Source: Antedon mediterranea (lineage: Eukaryota; Echinodermata; Crinoidea; Comatulida; Antedonidae). From it: a DNA stretch of 64,000 nucleotides. Location: positions 28,261,795 through 28,325,794 of the forward strand of contig NC_092670.1 of NCBI RefSeq assembly GCF_964355755.1, in the 5' to 3' direction. Position 1 is the stretch's first letter. Each line of letters starts with the position of its first letter. A program made the translations under genes and the position numbers. This document shows positions 55,647 to 62,500 of this stretch, piece by piece. The notes beneath the pieces are model-generated. The model saw nothing but the letters and a program-made list of their open reading frames with translations, did no database searches and was not told where the DNA came from.

Positions 55647-56141
55647 AAAACAGTGTAGTGATCAACCGCATTTTCTTTATGCTTTATTTATCGCTATTAT
55701 CGCCGTCGTGTGTGACAAAAACTAAATGTAGCCTACGTCTGTTATTATTATTGAAAAGCCATGTTGATTTTAATTCTAAAATACAGAAAACCGTTTTAAA
55801 AGAGGCCCAGGCCTACTTACTACGTACTATGGTATAACCTCATTATATGAGTTTGTTTGTGTAGGGAAAGCGGATGCCAGGCTGCATGGCCAGCTAGCTG
55901 CATATGTGTGCGCTGATTTCTGTGACTCGTCAGCCCTGGGGCTACACTGCTGTCTAAATCATAGTATTTAAGGGCCCCTTTATTGTCCGAATTTGCTTGT
56001 TGTTTATGGTCACCATTGTAAACAAAGTTTTTAAAAAATAGAGGCCTAAATAGGCCATTTGGAATCAAAATAAAACCCTCATCTGCAGGGCACACACATC
56101 CACGCAGCCTGGCGCCGCCGATAGGAATTCTCTACAACAGA

Positions 56142-56289
56142 CGCGATATGAACAAAAAATCCCCAAGTCCTTATACGATGACGTCACACACGTACCAGCA
56201 CCCCATTGGCTGATTATGACGTAATCCAATTTTACCGTACCTTTAGTAAACAGAAGTTAGAATACGGTACCGTATCTTTAGCCACGGCG
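56142..56289 (-). repeat. Right terminal inverted repeat of the MITE
   Basis: This is the reverse-complement partner of 55499-55646 with a handful of differences, such as GGTACGG for GATACGG in the inner repeat. The palindrome ATACGGTACCGTAT is kept at 56262-56275. Confidence 0.87.
56179..56224 (-). promoter_or_regulatory. CRE/CCAAT cluster in the right MITE repeat
   Basis: This mirrors the left cluster on the minus strand: TGACGTAA at 56217-56224, ATTGG (CCAAT on minus) at 56205-56209 and TGACGTCA at 56179-56186. All three elements are intact in both inverted repeats. Confidence 0.35.
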
Positions 56290-56330
56290 ATAAATAATTA
56301 TTAATATATAAACCAAATTAAAATAAAATA

Positions 56331-56794
56331 ACTGTTTATTTTTAACACGTAAACATGTCTATTCGGGGGCCTGAGTGACAGTTGACCTGTTATAAAACTG
56401 ATTAATTACTTGTTCCTGGTCCTAATTAAAAATTAGGCCTAGCCTAGGCCTAAGCTTTTTTAATAATCATTCATATTGGGAGAGAGGAGTACAGAGTAGG
56501 CCAGGTTACAGGCCTAGCTAGGCCTATACTATATATAGGCTAGGCTACATCATTAGCAGGTTAAAGGCTAGCAGCCTACCTAGCATGTCTTAGTCAAAGA
56601 TCTGTAATATATTAATAGAAAGAAGCTATAGAGTACTGTGACATTAGATATTTAATCATAAATGCATATTTCTTTCATATTTGTATTGTATATTTATTAT
56701 TTTGATATGCAATCACAATCTAAATCAGTAAATAACATCAATTTCCGTTATCAATAAATAATTATTAATATATAAACCAAATTAAAATAAAATA
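56331..56794 (+). repeat. Tandem repeat of 464 bp, copy 3 (intact)
   Basis: This complete unit runs from ACTGTTTATTTTTAACACG to AAATTAAAATAAAATA. It is the reference for unit length because the next copy begins exactly 464 bp later with the same string. It includes CAATAAATAATTATTAA without interruption, the empty-site version of the MITE target in copy 2. No ORF of note. Confidence 0.9.
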
Positions 56795-57243
56795 ACTGTT
56801 TATTTTTAACACGTAAACATGTCTATTCGGGGGCCTGAGTGACAGTTGACCTGTTATAAAACTGATTAATTACTTGTTCCTGGTCCTAATTAAAAATTAG
56901 GCCTAGCCTAGGCCTAAGCTTTTTTAATAATCATTCATATTGGGAGAGAGGAGTACAGAGTAGGCCAGGTTACAGGCCTAGCTAGGCCTATACTATATAT
57001 AGGCTAGGCTACATCATTAGCAGGTTAAAGGCTAGCAGCCTACCTAGCATGTCTTAGTCAAAGATCTGTAATATATTAATAGAAAGAAGCTATAGAGTAC
57101 TGTGACATTAGATATTTAATTATAAATGCATATTTCTTTCATATTTGTATTGTATTATATATGCAATCACAGTCTAAGTCAGTAAATAACATCAATTTCC
57201 GTTATCAATCAATAATATATATAAACCAAATTAAAATAAAATA
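56795..57243 (+). repeat. Tandem repeat of about 464 bp, copy 4 (449 bp)
   Basis: It is nearly identical to copy 3 for most of its length. Near 57150 it loses part of the TATTTATTATTTTGATATGC segment and has several substitutions (CACAGTCTAAGTCAG, CAATCAATAATAT). The repeat ends at about 57243, where unique sequence starts ACTTCC. Confidence 0.85.
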
Positions 57244-57406
57244 ACTTCCTAAAAATTAAATTCAATTACAATTGAATTCATATACCATTTGTTAAATATT
57301 TACAAAATGATTGTTCTAGCAATAACACAAAAAAATACTACCATTCATACAGTATACTGTACATAATAATATGCAATACTGTAACAATTAACTGAGAAAT
57401 AGCAAA
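57244..57406. other. AT-rich spacer between the tandem repeat and the gene 3' end
   Basis: This short unique stretch lies downstream of the minus-strand gene model. I found no clear AATAAA on the minus strand within it. The nearest one, TTTATT on plus, lies at about 56799, inside copy 4 of the 464-bp repeat. Confidence 0.5.
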
Positions 57407-57603
57407 CTATTCCTCAACTTTTCTGCACTTAGTTACCGGCCTAGTTACTTCATGCTGGATCTCAGGTGAAATAAACGTCAGATGTGACTTCATGATTTCC
57501 CACAAAACTCTTTCCATGGTACTGCTGTCGAGGAATTTATTTTTTCTAAATACCTCGTCCATTTTTGTACATAGAGGTCCAGTTTCAAATCTCTTGGTTC
57601 ATA
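57407..57603 (-). other. Terminal exon with two open frames
   Basis: Frame 1, from an acceptor before 57603, gives 37 residues (starting YEPRDLKLDL, ending KEFCGKS) to a TGA at 57490. Frame 2 is open from 57598 for 63 codons to a TAG at 57407. It includes TKMDEVFRKNKFLDSS and MERVLWEIMKSHLTF, which looks more protein-like in composition. Frame 2 would need an acceptor near 57593 (CCAAG then AGATTT) with a poor pyrimidine tract, or a frameshift. I cannot decide between them from sequence alone. Confidence 0.4.
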
Positions 57604-58984
57604 CTGTAGTAGTTCGCTATATAAAATATATAAAAGAATTATGGCATTAATTTTTATAGTATTGCATGTTTTAGACATAATTTTAAAGGTGTATAATGTA
57701 GGACTGACCAAGTCTTTGACCTCTTGTTCTTTTAGATTTATTCTGTGGCCAGTCTCTGCAATCTTACTATGCTGTTTTGTCACAAGTGATACTGAGAGTT
57801 CATTTCTTAAATGCTCAAGATTCTCTTCTAAAGACTGGATTTTAATCATTGTACTTTGTAGCATGTCGATATGCTGCAGCTTCTGATTTTCTCTTTCTGC
57901 TAGATGATCACCTGAGATTAAACAATATTGGTCAACCAAATAAATGTCAATCTGCATAAAAAATGAGCATCAACATTATTATATTTTAAAAATGTTAACT
58001 ATTTCTTGTAGCAGATAATGATAATATATGGATAATTCATAGGAAAATAAGTTCCAGCCAAAGGTTTGCTTTATTATGCATAAAAATAGGATAAACAATT
58101 TTGAAATTCTATGCTCAAATGGACAATGTATATTTAAAGAGCAACTTGACCAATTGAGTTATTATGTAATGTCAATGTAAAGTTGAAACAACATTTGAAT
58201 TTACCAGTCAAGATGTCAGCATCCTGTCGCATGTTGAATATTATAACATATTGACACCTGGAAAAATAGTTGATTGAGGAAATATTTAATAAAGAAAAGA
58301 GGTATATTTATAAATTACTGTAACAATTGTTTGTTTTGACAGTTATTTTATACTAACATTGTTCTTTAATATGAAGTACAAACACACATTTCATTATTTG
58401 GAGTGTGTATTAAACTTTCTAAAGAGGTGGTTATGATTATTTACCTACCCTGTTTAATTCAACGTCTACCATGTATGGCCTAACAACGCTGTGCGATATT
58501 GTTTTGCTTCTTTTTTATCACTGCCATGGTCTACAAAGACTTGTAGGCCTTGAGATATCTACAGGCTTGAGGAACATTGTTGGTTCTAATGTCATCTTGA
58601 TTACAAAAACAATAGATACAACAGTACTTTCCTTTAAAAATAAATCAATTTTTAAATCTACAGTACTTCAGTTTTGTGTCCAAACAAATCCAAACAAGAG
58701 ATCTAATAGCCAAAATATTAAACCATTATTATACTGTACAAATGTATTAATATTAAGGCCTGGCCCTAGCCTAGGGCTAGGCTGTGACTGTCACTCAGTC
58801 ACACCAGCTAGCCTAGAAATGCACCAGGAAAGCAATAATTATTATTATAAACACATGCCATTAATTATTTGGTAACAGTTATAATGATTACATTTAGGAT
58901 TAGGGTAATTAAAGGTTTAACTATTACGAATTTTCTATGTTTCGGCCTAGCTTCATTCTAGGCCCACATTACCGTCACGGTCAT
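57407..58984 (-). CDS. Probable five-exon gene for a small coiled-coil protein, family not recognised
   Basis: Model on the minus strand: exon 1 from the ATG at 58984 to 58973, exon 2 58558-58470, exon 3 58257-58205, exon 4 57911-57709, exon 5 from about 57603 or 57592. All introns are GT-AG and the codon phases join (0, 2, 1, 0). Exon 3 is the clearest, with TTTTTCCAG before and GTAAAT after; the exon 2 donor (GTAGAC) and the exon 5 acceptor are weaker. The start chosen is the only in-frame ATG in exon 1. Exon 2 encodes GLQVFVDHGSDKKEAKQYR, exon 3 CQYVIIFNMRQDADILT. Exon 4 is rich in charged and leucine residues with heptad-like spacing (for example IQSLEENLEHLRNEL), suggesting a coiled coil. 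Predicted length is about 156 or 180 residues depending on the exon 5 frame. I do not recognise the family, and no transposase motif is present. It could be a gene captured by the transposon, an element accessory gene or a decayed pseudogene. A simple unspliced ORF, 57957-57490, reads through the last intron and is less likely. Confidence 0.5.
58758..58803. other. Two adjacent hairpins
   Basis: The first pairs GCCTGGCCCTA (58758-58768) with TAGGGCTAGGC (58772-58782), 10 of 11 bases with a 3-base loop. The second pairs TGTGACTG (58783-58790) with CAGTCACA (58796-58803) perfectly around a 5-base loop. They lie in intron 1 of the minus-strand gene model. I do not recognise them as an RNA gene; they may be remnants of a small repeat. 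Confidence 0.45.
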
Positions 58985-59060
58985 CGCGGGCGTCAACGCA
59001 CTTTCTAAGCCTATCGCCAAACCGTTTTCTCGCCGATAACAATAACAATGTATAAAAGGG
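58970..59060. promoter_or_regulatory. CpG-rich segment with TATA box, possible promoter
   Basis: The segment 58970-59040 has many CpGs in an otherwise AT-rich, CpG-poor island, and it holds the proposed start codon of the minus-strand gene. TATAAAAGGG at 59051-59060 is a strong plus-strand TATA match, so the segment could drive transcription either way. A 76-codon AT-rich ORF starts 78 bp downstream at 59138 but shows no protein-like features. Motif evidence only. Confidence 0.3.
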
Positions 59061-59560
59061 TTGCAAAATATGCGAGTTTTACTAAAAACTGAACCAGGCT
59101 ATATTAACAAAACTAGTATTATTTTGTTTATATAATAATGATGGACTATATTCTAGTTCGTTCTTTTTCTAAAAAAATGAATTATATCCAAAAAAAAAGT
59201 AAAGAATACAATGATATTTTCTACTTACGATTGTTTACTATTTCATTACACAGTTTATCTCAACTTCCTGGTTTATGTGCGGGAGAGTATTTCAGTAAAA
59301 TGGACAATATCGTCGTTTATTTATTAATTTATAGTAAAGAAACAATAAAATATTTATTTTTTAATTGAACATACACTTTTTTTAATCGTTTAGTTTTGTA
59401 TAAAATGTTTTTACTACATAAAAACTCACGATAGCAAAATTTAATTTGGCGTTCGCGAAATAATGGTTTGTAAACAAAAATTATATGTCCGCGCGACTCG
59501 GGGGGAGCCTCGTCTGCTAACACTGAGGGCGCTTGACTTTTTCTTATATCTTAACACTAG
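59061..59560. other. Right arm of the island, no gene recognised
   Basis: This AT-rich DNA becomes GC-richer near 59490-59530. It contains a 76-codon plus-strand ORF (59138-59368) and a 64-codon minus-strand ORF without an ATG start (59523-59329); neither looks like a protein. The subterminal inverted block GAGGGCGCTTGACTT lies at 59525-59539. Confidence 0.55.
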
Positions 59561-59574
59561 TTGAAACAGCTGTG
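59561..59574 (-). repeat. Right terminal inverted repeat of the island
   Basis: On the plus strand it reads TTGAAACAGCTGTG and is followed at once by CTCCAAATG of the resumed satellite monomer. It pairs with 54106-54119. Confidence 0.65.
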
Positions 59575-62500
59575 CTCCAAATGTGATTTGAAGCTATTCT
59601 AAACACTTTGGTGTTTTTATGTTAACAAGTTTTTTCGAAAATCACAAATTGGTCTAAAACGTCTCCAAATGCGATTTGAAGCTATTTTAAGCACTTTGGT
59701 GTTTTTGTGTAACCAAGTTTTTTCGAAAATCACAAAAGGGTCTAAAATGTCTCAAAATGCGATTTGAAGCTATTCTGTACACTTTGATGTTTTATTGTTA
59801 ACAAGTTTTTTCGAAAGTCACAAAATGGTCTAAAACGTCTCCAAATGCGATTTGAAGCTATTATAAGCACTTTGGTGTTTTTATGTTAACAAGTTTTTTC
59901 GAAAATCACAAAATGGTGTAAAACGTCTCCAAATGCGATTTGAAGCTATTCTAAGCACTTTGGTGTTTTTATGTTAACAAGTTTTTTCGAAAATCACAAA
60001 ATGGTGTAAAACGTCTCCAAATACGATTTTAAGCTATTCTAAGCAATTTGGTGTTTTTATGTTAACAAGTTTTTTCGAAAATCACAAAATGGTCTAAAAC
60101 GTCTCCAAATGCGATTTGAAGCTATTCTGTACACTTTGCTGTTTTGTGAGAATAATTTTTGTCGAAATGCTCAAAATGGTCAAAAACGTTTTTAAATACG
60201 ATATTAAGCTATTTTTTGCTCTGTGATGTTTTTTTGTGAAAAGTTTTATCGAAATGCTCAAAATGGTCTAAAACGGTTTCTAATGTGATTTTAAGCACTT
60301 TGATGTTTTTATGTTAACAACTTTTTTAGAAAATTACAAAATGGTGTAAAACGTCTCCAAATGCGATTTGAAGCTATTCTAAGCAATTTGGTGTTTTTAT
60401 GTTAACAAGTTTTTTCGAAAATCACAAAATGGTCTAAAACGTCTCCAAATGCGATTTGAAGCTATTCTAAGCACTTTTGTGTTTTTATGTTAACAAGTTT
60501 TTTCGAAAATCACAAAATTGTCTAAAATGTCTCCAAATGCGATTTTAAGGTATTCTAAGCACTTTGGTGTTTTTATGTTAACAAGTTTTTTCGAAAATCA
60601 CAAAATGGTCTAAAAAGTCTACAAATGCGATTTGAAGCTATTCTAAGCACTTTGGTGTTTTTATGTTAACAAGTTTTTTCGAAAATCACAAAATGGTATA
60701 AAACGTCTCCAAATGCGATTTGAAGCTATTTTAAGCACTTTGGTGTTTTTGTGTAACCAAGTTTTTTCGAAAATCACAAAAGGGTCTAAAATGTCTCAAA
60801 ATGCGATTTGAAGCTATTCTGTACACTTTGATGTTTTTATGTTAACAACTTTTTTAGAAAATCACAAAATGGTCTAAAACGTCTCCAAATACGATTTGAA
60901 GCAATTCTAAGCACTTTGGTGTTTTTATGGTAACGAGTTTTTTTGAATATCACAAAATGGTCTAAAATGTCTCCAAATGCGATTTGAAGCTTTTCTAAGC
61001 ACTTTGGTGTTTTCATGTTAACAAGTTTTTTCGAAAATCACAAAATGGTCTAAAACGTCTCCAAATGCGATTTGAAGCTATTCTGTACACTTTGCTGTTT
61101 TGTGTGAATAATTTTTGTCGAAATGCTCAAAATGGTCAAAAACGTTTTTAAATACGATATTAAGCTATTTTGTGCTCTTTGATGTTTTTGTGTGAAAAGT
61201 TTTATCGAAATGCTCAAAATGGTCTAAAACGGTTTCTAATGTGATTTTAAGCACTTTGATGTTTTTATGTTAACAACTTTTTTAGAAAATCACAAAATGG
61301 TCTAAAACGTCTCCAAATGCGATTTGAAGCAATTCTAAGCACTTTGGTGTTTGGCGTTTTTAACGAGTTTTTTTGAATATCACAAAATGGTCTAAAATGT
61401 CTCCAAATGCGATTTGAAGCTTTTCTAAGCACTTTGGTGTTTTTATGTTTACAAGTTTTTTCGAAAATCACAAAATGGTCTAAAACGGCTCCAAATGCGA
61501 TTTGAAGCTATTTTAAGCACTTTGCTGTTTTGTGTGAATAATTTTTGTCAAAATGCTCAAAATGGTCAAAAACGTTTTTAAATACTATATTAAGCTATTT
61601 TGTGCTCTTTGATGTTTTTGTGTGAAAAGTTTTATCGAAATGCTCAAAATGGTCTAAAACGGTTTCTAATGTGATTTTAAGCACTTTGATGTTTTTATGT
61701 TAAGAACTTTTTTAGAAAATTACAAAATGGTGTAAAACGTCTCCAAATGCGATTTGAAGCTATTCTAAGCAATTTGGTGTTTTTATGTTAACAAGTTTTT
61801 TCGAAAATCACAAAATGGTCTAAAACGTCTCCAAATGCGATCTGAAGCTATTCTAAGCACTTTTGTGTTTTTATGTTAACAAGTTTTTTCGAAAATCACA
61901 AAATGGTCTAAAATGTCTCCAAATGCGATTTGAAGCTTTTCTAAGCACTTTGGTGTTTTTATGTTTACAAGTTTTTTTCGAAAATCACAAAATGGTCTAA
62001 AACGTCTCCAAATGCGATTTGAAGCTATTCTGTACACTTTGCTGTTTTGTGTGAATAATTTTTGTCAAAATGCTCAAAATGGTCAAAAACATTTTTAAAA
62101 ACTATATTAAGCTATTTTGTGTTCTTTGATGTTTTTGTGTGAAAAGTTTTTTCGAAATGCTCAAAATGGTCTAAAACGGTTTCTAATGTGATTTTAAGCA
62201 CTTTGATGTTTTTATGTTAACAACTTTTTTAGAAAATTACAAAATGGTCTAAAACGTCTCCAAATGCGATTTGAAGCTATTCTAAGCACTTTGGTGTTTT
62301 TATGGTAATTTATTTCGAAAATCACAAAATGGTCTAAAACATCTCCAAATGCGATTTTAAGCTATTCTAAGCACTTTGGTGTTTTTATGTTAACAAGTTT
62401 TTTCGAAAATCACAAAAATAGTCTAAAACGTCTCCAAATGCGATTTGAAGCTATTCTAAGCACTTTGGTGTTTTTATGTTAACAAGTTTTTTCGAAAATC

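Larger units (their letters stand above)
55499..56289. mobile_element. 791-bp Mutator-like MITE with 148-bp terminal inverted repeats
   Basis: The ends are CGCTGTGGCTAAAGATACGG and, on the minus strand from 56289, CGCCGTGGCTAAAGATACGG. The inverted similarity continues for about 148 bp on each side (55499-55646 and 56142-56289), ending near CATATCGCG. The element is flanked by ATAAATAAT at 55490-55498 and 56290-56298. Copy 3 of the host repeat has that string once, so a 9-bp target duplication is shown directly. Long inverted repeats with a 9-bp duplication are typical of the Mutator (MULE) superfamily. The roughly 495-bp centre has no transposase, so it is a non-autonomous element. The two short ORFs across it begin in the inverted repeats or run antisense and show no protein-like features. 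Confidence 0.88.
55067..56330 (+). repeat. Tandem repeat of 464 bp, copy 2, split by a MITE
   Basis: Repeat sequence occupies 55067-55498 and 56299-56330, which together make 464 bp, the same as copy 3. The intervening DNA is the Mutator-like element plus one copy of its 9-bp target duplication. Apart from the insertion it is nearly identical to copy 3. Confidence 0.88.
54106..59574. mobile_element. 5,469-bp DNA-transposon-like insertion in the satellite
   Basis: The segment has terminal inverted repeats CACAGCTGTTCCAA and, read inward from the right end, CACAGCTGTTTCAA (13 of 14 identical). A second inverted block lies inside: AAGTGCAGCGCCCCC at 54131 against AAGTCAAGCGCCCTC at 59539 on the minus strand (12 of 15). 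It is flanked on both sides by CTCC (54102-54105 and 59575-59578), which occurs once in the intact monomer, so a 4-bp target duplication is likely. Uninterrupted versions of the surrounding higher-order unit occur at 3658, 13708, 49004 and 50048. Termini of the form CAC...GTG with a 4-bp duplication are compatible with the CMC (CACTA/Mirage/Chapaev) supergroup, but that placement is inference. No transposase is visible, so it is probably non-autonomous. Caution: ACAGCTGT is itself a palindrome, so the terminal match alone is weak evidence. Confidence 0.75.

Noticed and set aside
55559-55837. 92-residue ORF in the MITE
   Set aside because: It starts from TTG, begins inside the inverted repeat and covers CRE/CCAAT motifs, with no protein-like features.
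55820-56095. 91-residue minus-strand ORF in the MITE centre
   Set aside because: No recognisable domain, composition like translated non-coding DNA, and no place in a transposase family.
54642-57243. LTR retrotransposon read of the direct 464-bp copies
   Set aside because: There are four adjacent copies with no internal gag or pol region, no TG...CA ends and no primer-binding site, so it is a tandem repeat.
57641-57886. 81-residue plus-strand ORF
   Set aside because: It lies antisense to exon 4 and the adjoining intron of the better supported minus-strand gene.
58471-58875. 134-residue plus-strand ORF
   Set aside because: It runs antisense to exon 2 and through the hairpins; low-complexity composition and no family resemblance.
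59138-59368. 76-residue plus-strand ORF downstream of a TATA box
   Set aside because: Very AT-rich with no domain or homologue that I recognise; the TATA box is noted separately but does not make it a gene.
59329-59523. 64-residue minus-strand ORF at the right end of the island
   Set aside because: It starts from GTG, overlaps the right arm and has no protein-like features.
54107-59573. ACAGCTGT as an 8-bp direct target duplication at the island ends
   Set aside because: Intact satellite monomers never contain ACAGCTGT, whereas CTCC is present once at the empty site. The motif is palindromic, so it also reads as inverted ends.
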